A stretch of DNA of 64,000 nt from Maratus speciosus. Its lineage: Eukaryota; Arthropoda; Arachnida; Araneae; Salticidae. Under the pieces are notes generated by a model. It worked only from the letters and a program-made list of their open reading frames with translations. It searched no databases and was not told the origin of the DNA. The position numbers and the translations under genes are program-made. Shown one piece after another: positions 1 to 12,338 of the stretch. Each line of letters begins with the position of its first letter. The first letter of the stretch is position 1. The stretch is taken from NCBI GenBank assembly GCA_963932465.1, contig OZ010791.1:319978283-320042282 (forward strand), given 5' to 3'.

Positions 1-723
1 CCCGTATATTCTTAAATAAAACAAATAAAAATTTCACATGTTAACTTGCCCCACCTAGGAAGTTGTAACAAGATAGATCTCTGATAAGATTAACTCGCAC
101 ATCCCCCTTTAAAAAACTGATATTCAAAATAATTTATAAGGCGATTTAAATATTTATAAAATACAGGCCACTATATCATTTCTTTTCAAAAATGATAAAA
201 ATTATTCTACGAGAATTAATTCAATACTTATCAATTCACAGCATCATTAAAAGAACATTTTTATCCTACTAAACTTTACATGTTTTTCATGATTATTTTA
301 GTACTACGCTTCTTAATAAAAGTAGTTTATCTGAAATTGGGTTTCAATTCTTTTACAATGGTATGGATTACATCATTTCACTCATCACTAGTAAAAGGAT
401 TTTCTTACAGGCTAAGGGATTTTTAAGAAGTCCTTTAAAAACTGTGCAGTTATAAATCTAAAAATTGCTCTTGCGAATCTAAAAAGCATCCTTTCCACAC
501 CAACCACATCCTGTCCTGATTTAAACCTGAGGGGAACCCTGCTGTAATAAACTGCCCTCTGTTGTATATAATTCTTAATTGTAAGAAAAATTCACAAAAA
601 TGCATTGTAGCAATAACATTGAAGTCGCGTAAATTTTGTCATAATAATTTTCAACTGTACTTTGAATATTGCTGGCTGTTAAGATTTCTGAAAAGCCCCC
701 ACTCTTGAAAATTTAAGCATGAG
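1..723. other. AT-rich DNA without recognised gene
   Basis: I see no coding region, RNA gene or clear repeat in this stretch. It is AT-rich with frequent stops in all frames. Confidence 0.6.
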
Positions 724-1196
724 CAGTGGTTCCCAACATTTTTAGGCCACACCTCACCTAAGAATTTCTAAAATCCAGATGCTTCACCTTCCACTGTAAC
801 TTGCAATTCCTATTGTTTAAAAAGTGAATCCATATTCACATGAGGGAAGATTAAAAAAGGAAGTAAAATAAATTCCCATTCAATAAATACTAGTCGAAAA
901 AGTTTTATACAAAAAAAAAAAAAAAAAAAAAAAAAAAGGTTACATAAAAAAGGCATTTAAGCATCACAAAATTTATGCCATTTTATATACATATATATTC
1001 CAGTTATTGCCGTATTTTGAAATTTTGCGAGAGAGCTTTTTGAAAAAGATAACTTATTTTTTCACTTTGTCTTAAAACATCCACATGTACTGACTTTATG
1101 TTTAAACTGCACCACATTACAAAAAAATTTAATAACAAATATCAAGCTCCCCTCCCCTTGCCCTGTGGGATGTATGCATACCATTTGGAACCACTG
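724..1196. mobile_element. hAT-like MITE (putative)
   Basis: The left end reads CAGTGGTTCCCAACATTT. The right end, read on the other strand, begins CAGTGGTTCC, giving a roughly 10-base perfect terminal inverted repeat that stays similar inward. CAGTGGTTCYCAACC-type ends are known from hAT transposons. The interior has no coding capacity and holds a poly-A run at 911-937. The flanking octamers do not match as an 8-bp target duplication, so the exact boundaries or the integrity of the copy are uncertain. A related end occurs at 57389. Confidence 0.55.
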
Positions 1197-1513
1197 TTGT
1201 TAGAGAATGGCTGTAGATTAATACAGATTGTTTTGAATTCATTCAATATTCTGAATCTGAGATCGGAATCTTAGGCTTTAACTGTGAATGCTCTTCGAAT
1301 TGAGCTATTTGGATGACATCCCAGACAACAAAAAAATTAATTCTTGCATCACTTATTTACCAAAAAAAAATAATTGTTAAAAAATAAAGTGTGATATGCA
1401 TTCATAGTTTATTCGAGTTTCTTTTTTGTGATTTATTCTGTCGAGCTTTTTCAATTAACACATCAGATGTTGAAAATGGTTGTTTTGAGTAATATTGTGT
1501 AGGTTTGGATGTT
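1197..1513. other. AT-rich DNA, nothing recognised
   Basis: No gene or repeat recognised between the hAT-like element and the tRNA-like module. Confidence 0.5.
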
Positions 1514-1585
1514 GTCCAGGTAGCTCAGTTGGAAGAGCATTTACAATTAAAGCCAAAGGTTGTGGGTCGAGCCTTAGGCTGGACA
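1514..1585 (+). repeat. tRNA-like SINE head (pseudo-tRNA)
   Basis: The segment starts GTCCAGG and ends CTGGAC, which can pair as an acceptor stem with one mismatch at the seventh pair. A D-arm and A box (TAGCTCAGTTGG) and a B-box-like region (GTGGGTCGAGCC) are present. The anticodon stem has at least two mismatches and the loop would place UUA at the anticodon, so it is not a working tRNA. The sequence TTTTCACTCAGTTAG follows directly. Closely similar sequence follows the tRNA-like modules at about 11674-11738 and 14630-14702, which points to a tRNA-derived SINE or a transposon-borne tRNA module. Confidence 0.65.
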
Positions 1586-4294
1586 CATTTTCACTCAGTT
1601 AGAAAAATTGCTACTTGTAAACTACAGTTTCTTGCAACATATATTTATATGCATATACACACAGATTCAAAAGGAAATAAAAAAAAATCTTTTAAACTTG
1701 ACAGTTTATTTCAAGTGCCTTTCTCTTTATGTTAAAGTTATGTAGATTAAAATAATAACCAGCCTAAATAATAATAAACTCAATTTATCTTATTTATCCT
1801 TGTACCTAATTACTGATAAGATGGTTATATTCAAAGAAAGAAAATCATGCCCTTTTCAACATTTTTTGGCCATCTATTTTATTTTTACATAGATAGTTGA
1901 CGATAATGTACAAACATTTTGCACATTCTTGTGCTAAAAGTTCTACATGACATGGTAGCTAACTGCAAAAGGAGAAAATGCTTTAGTAGGGAGAATCTAT
2001 TTCTTTGGCTTAAAATTCACATTGTTATGATTTTTCTTTTTTGCAATTACAAAGAAATGAGACACCTTCGGACTTTTTGCATCACAATTATATATTTAGA
2101 TTTTTTTGTGTGTGTCAAGACAAAAACAATATCCGTTGTGCACCAGGAAGTATTTGCAGATGTTTCATGAACTCCCAATTGGATATGAAGGATGTAAAAA
2201 ATAAACAGTCGAAAATTTTGTCCCAAATCAATATAACCTTATCTTAAATGAAATTTATTAATGATTGGCCTAGTTTGATGAGAGCTACAGACTGGAAAGA
2301 CAAAGTAAAAAACACAATAAATATTTCATAATAAAACGTACAATAAGGTCCAACTGCAAATGAGCAATACATTTTTTTAAAGGGAAAAAAAGTGGGAATG
2401 TTAAAAGTTGTTTTCAAATTTTATGTATGAGTAATTCAGAATCAAAATGGATCAGGTTCATAAAACATTATACAGAGATATTTGTAGATAAAATTTATTT
2501 GCTCATTGTAATTTTAATTCAAATTTGTAGGAATTTAGCACCATTTTCAACCTACTACTTACTTATTTTGTATTAAATTGATGAAATTACTGGATATAGA
2601 ACAAGAATCCAGGTTTAATGAGAAAATGGACGTTATATTCTTTGGTTCTGAATGACTTATATTCAACGAAGTGTGTTTAATTTTGTGTCTGTTAAAAATT
2701 GTGCATCTATTATAGCCCTCCCTTTCCCATCTAACTTTCATGAAAAGGAAAAAAAAAAAATCAGAATGATGTAAAAATGAAACAAGAGTTTACAATATAA
2801 TTCATTTCTTGCACATTAAATAATACTGATCATTGTAATAATACAAGAGAAATTTATTAAAAGAAGATATGGCATTCATAACAATTTTAATAAATATTGG
2901 TTAAAATGAATTTTAATATGATTTACAGAGAGTAATATCAATTTCTCTTATAAAAAATATAATTTTTTGCATTTTTCTTATATTTATATACTCTTACAAA
3001 ATATTTATTAAAATATTTAAAAATAATTCTTTCACTTTTATATGAAAATGAAAGTTATCAATTAAATTCTAATTCAGAATTGTGCAAAGCAATATCTCTG
3101 TAATTGTCTCTGTGTACAGAGCTCTTTTGCTAAGAACTAGATGCATGTACTTCTTCAGAGACAAAGCAGAAAACTATATTTTGAATTTTTCACTGAGCAT
3201 TTGAGCTCTGGAAAGAAAATATGTACAGATTATACCACCACCAATATGATCTAGATCACATTTTTAAATTTCAAAGGCACATTCAGTATAACTTTAGTTG
3301 CTCTTGTAAATGGTCAATTTAAATTTTATACATGAAGATGTAAAACGTTTAGTGACAGTGGTGTGTCGGAAAAGAGTTACCTTAAAAATGCTTAGGTTAA
3401 AATTTTCAAATATACCTCAGGCCAATTAATTGTCAAGAACCAATATAAACGTTCCTTACATAATTGTAGTCGATGATGCATTCTCATTAACACTAAAAAT
3501 CATGAAGTCTTTCTCTGGAAAAATAACAAATCTTTTTTATTAGCATTTCCTTTTGAGACAAAGACGAATGTAGCTAAAAATGCCTGACATTTTCAATAAT
3601 CGTTTCAGAATATATATAAATTTAAAATGTTAACTGCTCCAATAACAGCCTGGGCTTACATTCTAGCAACATGCATTCTATATAATTATGAGATCCTAAA
3701 GCTTGGCTACAAAGCCATTTGAAAGATTATTCAGATTTGACAATCAATAGTCATGGAGCAAAGTATTCACATCCTCAAAAATGCACACCAGGAATGCAAG
3801 AAATACTTCAAGCAGGACTTGTTTTTAATTCTTTCATTATTGGGCTCTGTTGATTGGTCAAAGTCATGCAGACAGGACTGCAAAATTAAAGATTTATTAC
3901 CCCGTCCATTTGTTCATTGCAGAAGAAGCTTAAAAAAAAATAGCTTTTCCCTAATTAACATATAAAAGGTACAGCAGCAGAATTTTTTCAGTTTGTTGTC
4001 TTCTCTGCACTGTGACTTAGCTTGTTTGGGCATAATTAGAATACAAGTAATTTCTTTTAATTGACCGACTCCCAGGATTATTATCTGCTACTGAGTTTTC
4101 TTGGGTCTAAAATGAAAATGAATTATGAGTAATTAGATTGAAATATCAATATTAAATCAAGTAAATGTTATCACCATTGTTTATAATAAATAAAAGTTAC
4201 ATTATAAATACAGAATAATGTGATTTGAGTATGAAGTTTAAATGATAAGTTTTATCAAGCTTGACACTAAACATGCTAAGGGTCTGTACTTATA
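1586..4294. other. long AT-rich stretch without recognised gene
   Basis: Short open frames occur, for example around 1919-2250 and 3753-3965, but none has a recognisable domain, sensible composition or gene-like context. I see no terminal repeats or tandem arrays. Confidence 0.55.
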
Positions 4295-4345
4295 CAGTTA
4301 CCTTCCTCTTAACCGGAACTCCGCTTTAACCGGCTGACTTTTTTT
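4295..4345 (+). mobile_element. pogo/Tigger-like terminus (fragment)
   Basis: A TA dinucleotide is followed by CAGTTACC and two AACCGG half-sites about 20 bp apart (4311 and 4328). This resembles termini of pogo/Tigger-type Tc1-mariner elements. No matching right end was found before the first Helitron, so it is a solo or truncated end. Confidence 0.35.
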
Positions 4346-4644
4346 CCCCAACATCAGGCAAAATTCAGAAAGGAAAATTTCGGTTCTCATTTCTTTATGG
4401 TTAATTAACACAAATTTACGTAATGTAGAATAATTTCAACTTCTCATAAAGGTACGTGACGAGATTTTCAACAATTTAATTTGTATTTAAAACTTTTCAT
4501 TATTTGTTTTAGGAAATGTCCTATTTTAGCTTTCAAGCCGTGATGAAAATAAATTCCGGTATTTGTATAAACCCTACATTTTCTAGGAATATCAGTGCTA
4601 TTTTTCCTTGAGAATCTAATAAAATATGATTTAAGCGTCTTCTA

Positions 4645-5378
4645 TCTATATTATAAAGGACAAACATATCTGTGCGTAACGCATACGTCATTTTGCGAAT
4701 GGCAACACTTTGAAATTTGAAATAAAATTTTGGTTTTGTAATTTTCTCTACTACAAATTTTTATACTTCTAAACATCGCACATTTTAAATTTTTACACAG
4801 CCGTATAAGGAAAAAAATGTTCTTTTAAATGCAATTTGTTTGAAATCTGTATCTCAATTTAATTTTAAGATATTTTTTTTTTTTTTTTTTAGTTTTTATT
4901 ACTTTTTTTTTTGTAATTGTGGCAGCTGAAGTGCTCCATTTCTGTTGAAAGTCATGTTGAAACTAAAGGGGGGGAGGTGAAAATAGTAGATTGCTGTATC
5001 TTTTTGTTGCCATTTTCTCATAAAAACCGAAAAAAATTGAAATTAAAATACGTGCTATGTCAAGAATATCGCCTGTTATAAACACAGTGAGTTTTGGCTT
5101 TATTTCGCTTTTATTTATCAATTAAATGATCTTGCCGTGCCAGCTCCATTGCGAAATATTAATAAACAATTTGCACATAAAAAAAAGTTCAGAATTTCTC
5201 TTCTGCTAATTTTCTACAATGAAATTAAAGCTTCATCAATCAATAAATAAAAGAATAATGTATAAAAAGCACGTATTTAACATATATGTAATCGAACAAT
5301 TTAAATTTTTATAGCCGAATTGGGAAAAATATGTGCTTTTAAATGTAGTTTGTATGAAATAGAGTTGCTAGGCAACTG
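4645..5378 (+). mobile_element. Helitron, non-autonomous, degraded copy 1
   Basis: The 5' end is A|TCTATATTATAAAGG, a typical Helitron 5' start inserted after an A. Near 5363-5376 GTTGC and GCAAC flank TAG to form the 3' hairpin, but the expected terminal CTAG has decayed to CTGT. Much of the interior matches the next element (6025-7361), including the region after the 5' end and a block with AGCTCCATT and AAACTTCATCAATC-like sequence. No Rep/helicase coding sequence is visible. Confidence 0.6.
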
Positions 5379-6024
5379 TTAAAGTAAAAGAGAAAAAATA
5401 ATCTATACATTGAAAACACAAGATAGCTTTTTTAGACATCTTCCCTGAACTTTCTACTGTACCAATTTTGTTAATAATTCTTTTTTTTTAAATGAAAGCT
5501 CTTCATTTGTAGATGTCCTCGCATTAGCTATTTTTCTAAATGTTTCCACTTTTATATTTTTAATTTAATTTGAAAAGTTTTTTTTTTTTTAAATTTCATC
5601 AAAATGGTAGCAATCGTATTATTTTCACTGTTGCATAAAAAAAGAAACATTGGGGTTTATTTATCCTTAATGATACCATTTACTCATTACAATTAAAAAA
5701 TAACTTTATTTTAAGCCTGAACAGAAAATGACGTCACTATTTAAAAAAACATTTTCGCTCATAAAGCTAATGTCACAATATATTTTCATTCGGCTGATAC
5801 CGAATTTGAGACACTTGGCGTAATGCTTCAGTAAGTGCAATATTTAAAAAAAACAATCCTTTTCTTTGATAAAACTATATATTTTTACACGAATACATCT
5901 AAAAGACATCAGTTTCTGGAATTTGTACTTCGCAGTACTGAAATTAGAACTTCAAGCCAAAAGAGTACATTTTCACATGCAAAGTTTTAGCTGACAAACG
6001 GAATACTTCACGTTTGAAAATCTA
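5379..6024. other. AT-rich spacer between two Helitrons
   Basis: No gene is visible. The stretch may include further Helitron-derived sequence, since it lies between two related copies, but I cannot delimit any element in it. Confidence 0.4.
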
Positions 6025-7361
6025 TCTATATTATAAAGGAAAAATATGTCTGTGCGTAAGGCTGACGTCATTTTGAGAATGACAACGCTTGATGATTAAA
6101 TATCGGTTTTGCAATCTTTACTAGTGCAATTTTTTGAATTTCTAAACATCGCGCATCTTCAATTTCTACACCCGTTAAATAGGCGGAAAAATCTACTTTC
6201 AAATGCAATTTGCTTGAAAAGTTTATCTTAATTTATTTATTTATTATGTCTTTTTAAATAATTTCCAAGTATAATGTGTTTTTATCTATATCCATTGCGT
6301 ACAGGCTCCATTATGAAATAAGCCATTTGCAGTTAAAATAATATAAATAATTCAGCAGTTGCCCCTGACTAATTTTTATAGCGAAATTAAAACTTCATCA
6401 ATCTATTATATTAAAAAGTGGCTATCAGTTTGTATTTCACAGCTGTTCCTCCTAGAATATGGAATGTTGGGTGATCAAATTAAGGCCAGGTATCCACATG
6501 GGTCCGAGGATGTGAAAAGTGGTCGTAGAATTTTAAAATTTGATTAGTTTTCGAGATAAAAATTTTTACGTTATTTTTAATGACATTTCTGTAATGATAG
6601 AAAAGGAAATTGCTCCATTTTTGTGGATAAAACAAAGAAAAGGGAAAATGACAAGGATTATTAGGTATCATTGTTTGAAATCATTTTTAAATTGAAATTA
6701 ACGTTTATTTGACTAAATAGTGAAAACATTATTGTAGTTTTCAAGAAAATTTCACGAAATACAAACTGACACATATTGAAGCTTCGGGAATCCGTTTATT
6801 TTAGAAACACAAATTCGACTCTCGACTGGAATATTGAGATAAATTCTGTTGACGTCAAAAGAAAAAAAAAACATCGTACGTTATTTTCATTTAATTTAAA
6901 GTCGAAAAGTAGATTTTCAACTATTCCCTTAAGATGGCTAATAAAACATTTCAGAAGCGGACATTAAAAATGAAATGTTTTAGTGAGAAAAAAAATAATT
7001 CTCTAAATATTTATTTTAATTCATAAATATAAAATGCTTCTGAATAAATTCGTCAAAACAAATTCATTTTTGTATAAGATGACCCAAATGACATCATTTC
7101 TACCAACTCCTAAATTCGAAGCAAAATCTTGGAGGAGTGAAAAGCTCTAGGCAAATAAAGTTATAATACATGTGCATTTTTATTGGGAAAGCTTTTGACT
7201 TAAATTGTAAATATAACTGATTATTTGAAATATTGTGTTTAATAAAATTAATATTGTAATGGCTTTCTAAATTTACAATAAAGTTAAGATTTCATTTTTC
7301 GAAAAAATATCGATTGTCTCATGCAATTCAAAAGCAACACAACGGGTTGCTACGCAACTAG
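6025..7361 (+). mobile_element. Helitron, non-autonomous, copy 2
   Basis: The 5' end is A|TCTATATTATAAAGG. The 3' end has the hairpin GGTTGC-TAC-GCAAC merging into a terminal CTAG at 7358-7361, followed by T, which is the canonical A-to-T Helitron insertion signature. The length is 1.34 kb and no transposase-like coding region is seen; short open frames such as 6359-6547 show no domain. It is the better preserved relative of the copy at 4645-5378. Confidence 0.72.
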
Positions 7362-7747
7362 TTTCTTTAAATACTAACTTGAGTAGATTTTCTCGGAATG
7401 AATCATGCACGTTTAAACCTTAGTGGCTGTTTCAATATCAATAGTTTTTTTTAAATGTTGATACATTCTTCATGAGATTTTTATGTTTAGATCAATATTT
7501 ATCCACAGAACTTAGATAAATTAGGTTAGACAAATAGAACTCAGTTTACATAGCAAACATTGATTTTTTTGTCACGTAGATATTTTCAGATTCCTTTAAA
7601 ATCATTCATCTAAAAATCTGTTTTTATTTTTTTGTTGTTGTTGTTTTGTTTTGTTTTTTTTTACAATTCCTTTAAAGTTGCAAAAGACGCATTACTTCAA
7701 TATAGTATTTATTATTTCTTCAATAGAGATTTTACTTTTATAAGTAA
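7362..7747. other. AT-rich spacer
   Basis: No gene recognised. It includes a T/G-rich low-complexity tract at about 7620-7665. Confidence 0.5.
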
Positions 7748-10691
7748 CTAGCAAACCCCGCGGCATTGCTCGCGTAATAATTGAAATATGCCAAGTGATA
7801 TTTATATGTCTAATTTTTATTAAAAGGTACTAACTACACTTTTACTTATTACTTTTAAGAATAATTCAAAAATTACTATTTAAAACAGAGTTTGATTAAA
7901 CATCATTATTACACTACATTAAGCATAAATGAGACTTATATTAATAAAACTAAATAAATGATAATTTAGAAAATATTTTGAAACCTTTATGCTCATTTAA
8001 TATGCTCATTTCAGTATTCATTTGAAGTTTTGAATTTCTTAGAAACCATCTTCTTACATCTTAAAATTAACTATCATGTCAAATTCCAAGGCCTACCATC
8101 TCTCTCAATAGAAAGGGCTATGTTGAATTAGGAACTATCACCATTAATTTGCCAACATTAATTTTGAAATCGCTTTGTTATTTTTAATATTCCACAGAAA
8201 CGTAATTTAGAAAGCTTTTAAAGGCCTTTTATAGAGCGTTTCTTGTTCCTGTAAACCCCAGGTGGTAGAATCATCGGCCTATGTAGGATCAGAGACTGTT
8301 ACCATTGATTCGAAACTATTACTTTTATAATTGATTTATATTCCCTGAAATTGCATAGATATCGTAATTTAGGACTTTTTTAGAATTCTTTTCACACCTC
8401 ACCTTCGCTTCACCCTTTTTTAATTCGAATTTATTTTCGATAGTCCTTCGAGGGCATTTATATTTTATAAGTAACTACCATGCCATATTTAAAGTTTCTA
8501 GCCTTTTCAGTATCACAGAAATCGCAATTTAGAAAGTTTTTAGCTCCTGCAACACTCTGGTGGTTGTGGCACAGATATAAAATATAGCTTATGTTTCAGC
8601 AGCTTCTAACACCAACAATTTGTCATCATTATTTTTTTAATTGGTTTAGTATTTGATAATATTGCATAAAAATTGTAATTTATAACGCTTTTAGCTTACT
8701 TCATCTAGTTAAATTTGGAATTTTCTTTCGACTATTATTAGAAAGCAGTTGCATCTTGTAAGTAAATACCATGCCATACTTCAAAGTGTCAGACCCCTCA
8801 GTTGTGCAAAAAACGCAAATTAGAACATGTTTTGCTTTTTCAACCCTCAGATGGTAGTGACAGGAACATAAAATATAACCTATGTTATAGCAGGGACTAT
8901 CACCACCGATTTGCAACCATTACTTTTGAAACAGCTTCGGTATTTCCCGAGATTGAGTATAAATCGCAATTTAGAATGCTTTTCGCTCATTTTCACCCCT
9001 TTTTAAATTTATAATTTTTTCGAAACTGTTCTTAAAGATCATTTATATCTAATAAATATGTACCTTGCCTAATTTTAAGTGGCTAGCCCGTACCGATTTC
9101 AAAAATCGAAATTTAGAACGCTTTTTTGCTCCTGCAACGTCTAGGTGATAGTGATATCGACATAAAATAGCGTCTATGGTAGAGCAGAGTCTGTCAGCAT
9201 CAATTTCCTACCATTTCTTTTGAAATCAGTTTGATTCTTCCTGAGATATCGCTGACAAATCGGCATTTAGAAAGTTTTTAGAACGCTTTTCGCGCATTTT
9301 GCTCCTGCAACTCCTCTGAGGTAGTGGAAACAGATATAAAATATAGCCTAACTTGGAGCGAGATCTGTCAGCATAATTTTTACACCATTATATTTGAAAT
9401 CGGTTCAGTACTTCCTAAGATTGCATAGAAATCGCAATTTAGAACGTTTTTTACGACGCCTTTTGCGCATTTTGACTCCATTTTAAATTTCGATTTTTTT
9501 AAGAAATGCCCTTAGAGATCATTGATATCTTATAACTAACTACCATTCCAAATTTCACGATTCTAGGCCCTTCCGTAACGCAAAAACCGCAATTTAGAAC
9601 GTTTTTCCCCTGCAACCCCTTTGGGGTAGTGTCACCGACATAAAACATAGTCTATGCTGGAGTAAGAGTTGTCACCGTCATTTTGACACCATTATTTTTT
9701 AAATCGGTTTGGTATTTCCTGAGATTGTGTAGAAACCACCATTTAGAACGTTTCTTAGAACGATTTTCGCGCATTTTCACCCCTTTCAAATTTCGAATAG
9801 CTTAAAAACTGTTCTTAGAAATCCTTTATATCTAATAAGTAGCTAATATTTCTAATTTCATATTTCTAGGACCTTCAGTAACACATAAATCGCATTTTTA
9901 GAAAGTTTCTTGCTCCTGCACCCTCTTTGGGGTAGTGACACCGACATAAAACATAGCCTATCTTGGAGCAAGCGTTGTCACCATCATTTTGACATCAATA
10001 TTTTTTAAATCGGTTTGGTATTTCCTGAGATTGTGTAGAAACTACCATTTAGAACGTTTTTTAGAACACTTTTTGTGCATTTTCACCCCTTTTAAATTTC
10101 GAATTGTTTAAGAACTGTTCTTAGGAATCCTTTATATCTAGTAAGTAGCTAATATTTCAAATTTCATATTCCTAAGCCCTTCGGTAACGCAAAAATCGCA
10201 TTTTTAGAACGTTTTTTGCTCCTGCACCCGCTTTCGGGTAGTGGCACCGACATAAAACATAGCCTATCTTGGAGCAAGCGTTGTCACCATCATTTTGACA
10301 TCAATATTTTTTAAATCGGTTTGGTATTTCCTGAGATTGTGTAGAAACTACCATTTAGAACGTTTTTTAGAACACTTTTTGTGCATTTTCACCCCTTTTA
10401 AATTTCGAATTGTTTAAGAACTGTTCTTAGATATCATTTATATCTTATAAGTAACTAATATTCAAAATTTCATATTTCTAAGCCCTTCAGTAACACTAAA
10501 ATCGCATTTTTAGAACGTTTTTTGCTCCACACCCCCTTTGGGGTAGTGGCACCGACATAAGATATAACCTATGTTCTAAGTTGGACTAACACCATCATTT
10601 TGATACCATTACTTTTGGAATCGGTTCGGTAGTTCCAGAGCTTATCTCCGACAAATAAACAATTTTTTCCTCTTTATAATAGGAGTATAGA
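7748..10691 (-). mobile_element. Helitron (minus orientation) carrying a large tandem array
   Basis: Read on the minus strand, the element starts at 10691 with A|TCTATACTCCTATTATAAAG and ends at 7748 with CTAG followed by T. A GC-rich hairpin sits just inside the 3' end (two CGCG arms around 7757-7774). These are the standard Helitron 5' TC, 3' hairpin and CTRR features, and the 5' sequence is of a type widespread in arthropods. No Rep/helicase domain remains. The interior is almost entirely tandem repeats (separate entry). Copies nearest the element's 5' end (right side) are regular, whereas those toward the 3' end are degraded and partly deleted. Confidence 0.8.
8160..10640 (-). repeat. ~306-bp tandem array inside Helitron
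   Basis: The marker GTGNCACCGACATAAAA falls at 9629, 9935, 10241 and 10546, giving intervals of 306, 306 and 305 bp; the degenerate form at 9324 precedes by 305. Older units at about 8857 and 9151 are spaced irregularly. Each unit holds two TTTAGAACGTTTTTT sites roughly 151 and 155 bp apart, so the 306-bp unit looks like a diverged dimer of a ~153-bp monomer. There is no coding potential beyond short chance frames. Confidence 0.85.
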
Positions 10692-11098
10692 TAAGAAATC
10701 TATAATGTACTATGTAGATAAATAAAAATGTATATAATGTACGTGTATTATACATTTATATACTATTGCGCACGAATACGTCTGAGCAGGTATTTTCAGG
10801 CCAGAGGTTTACAATATATAAGAGTTTTGGAAATGTTGTTTGTATTTTAGCTTAATCAAAAAATTTTAAATGGATTCTGGTATACTGTAACGCGTTTCAA
10901 CATTAAATATCGCAAGCCGGTAAATATTAATTGTATAATTGCAAAATTGAAAATTCAAAAAATGTATTATGATCACTACTTGCTGTATAATTATACGGTG
11001 AAGCGAACCAGCATATAAACTGAACAACTAAAAAATTCCGATAACGTTAACATTTAATTAAAGTTGTAATATTTCCAAACTGGCCGAAAAAGTGACAT
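10692..11098. other. AT-rich spacer
   Basis: No gene or delimited repeat recognised between the Helitron and the tRNA-like module. Confidence 0.5.
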
Positions 11099-11167
11099 GT
11101 CCAGGATTCGAATGAGCTACCTTTTGGCTGAAGCCGCCAATGCTCAACCAACTAAGCTATCCCGGAC
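11099..11167 (-). repeat. tRNA-like sequence (degenerate)
   Basis: On the minus strand the segment begins GTCCGGG and ends CCTGGAC, which pair as an acceptor stem with one G-T pair. It has an A box (TAGCTTAGTTGG), a perfect 5-bp anticodon stem TTGGC/GCCAA with loop GGCTTCA, and a T loop TTCGAAT. The 3' side of the T stem is missing and U33 is replaced, so a functional tRNA is unlikely. It may be a SINE head or a tRNA pseudogene. Confidence 0.6.
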
Positions 11168-11639
11168 AAACCTGAAAAGCACTTAATTCACCCAGAAAAT
11201 TAATGAACAATAATATCTGATCTGATATGTGAATCAGCTACCCAGAATAAATCACAGGTAATGGAAACTCCAAGAAACGTTGGACACGTACTTATAAATA
11301 TTAATAAGATATAGCTAAAATACTCCAGTTCAACATATATGCAGGTAATATGACTCCAGTTTGAAAAAATTACAACTTTAAGTATTCATGTGTAAATACG
11401 TATCAAGCGTTATTCATATACCTTGTCAAATTACCTGTATTTTATTAACTTCAACATTATCGAAGGTAAATACTATTTTATGACGGTCAGTACTAGTACA
11501 GCTCATTTCGTTTTGAACACATAAGATAGTCCGAATTTCACATAAAAAATACTGTATAACTTTAATTAATTTTTCAATAAATTTTGAGCAGTGAAAGTAC
11601 GCTCAAAATATTGAATATTTAATACATGATTTAGCACAT

Positions 11640-12338
11640 TGCGAACTAAGCGTTGAGCCAACAGAGTGAAAACTATCCAAGTCGGGAATCGAAACCAGAA
11701 CATAAACAAGTGCTCTACCATTTGAGCTACGAGGACGATACCCAGCTTAGCACATCTCACTCAAACAATACGTTGGTAGGGCTGCAACTTCCGAACAAGA
11801 TGGAAAATATTGAAAAAATAATTAAAATGATATATGTGTTCTAAAAAGCAAAAAAAAAAAAAACAACAACGTTTAAAAATGCACAAATAATACATGAAAA
11901 GCAGCAAACAGCTGTTTCGAATTTACTAGCGATGTTATCCTTCAGTGCAAGATAGGGAAAAGGAACATCGTGCTAGAAAAAACAAGGCTGAGCAAAATGA
12001 TAGACAGAGACGCTTATATACCCTATGCGGGTAGCGAAGGCGCCAAAAACAACCAATGAGAGAGAAGCAATGGAAACGACTAGGTGGACAAGTAGCGACA
12101 TCTATCGGAGAAGGAGAGACAAAGAAACCAAAAAAGGGAAATTAAGTTAATGCTTTTGAAATACTTGGAAAATGAGGAGAGTCATTGACTAAAGAGTGAG
12201 AATTTTTAATGATGTGGTAAGCTTCCCAAAAATCAAGATCAAGGTTAGAAGTATATTTTTGGATAATGATGGCTGAGGAAAAATCGAACCTACGTTGGGA
12301 AGACCAAGAATGTTGAGCAATAGATGAACATTTGAGCT
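11640..12338 (-). repeat. left inverted arm of PLE (pLTR)
   Basis: This arm is the reverse complement of about 13994-14765 with moderate divergence. Shared landmarks are the GIY-YIG C-terminal coding end, a block containing CAATGAGAGAGAAGCA, the AACAGCTGTTTGCTG block, a GTTGCAGCC block, and the tRNA-like module followed by TTTTCACTCTGTTGG. Low-complexity tracts differ between arms, for example the poly-A at about 11850-11862. Confidence 0.85.
11674..11738 (-). repeat. tRNA-like module in left PLE arm
   Basis: On the minus strand GTCCTCGTAGCTCAAATGG provides an A-box-like D arm and GGTTTCGATTCC a B box. Pairing is too degenerate for a functional tRNA. The same module sits at the matching place in the right arm. 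Confidence 0.6.

Noticed and set aside
1514..1585. Functional tRNA gene
   Set aside because: Mismatched anticodon stem, unusual anticodon and SINE-like downstream homology.
11099..11167. Functional tRNA gene on the minus strand
   Set aside because: T stem incomplete and no U33 in the anticodon loop.
11930..12000. Hammerhead ribozyme in the arms of the first PLE (CTGAAGG ... CGAAACAGCTG)
   Set aside because: The invariant A of CUGANGA is G in both arms, and stem II pairing is poor.
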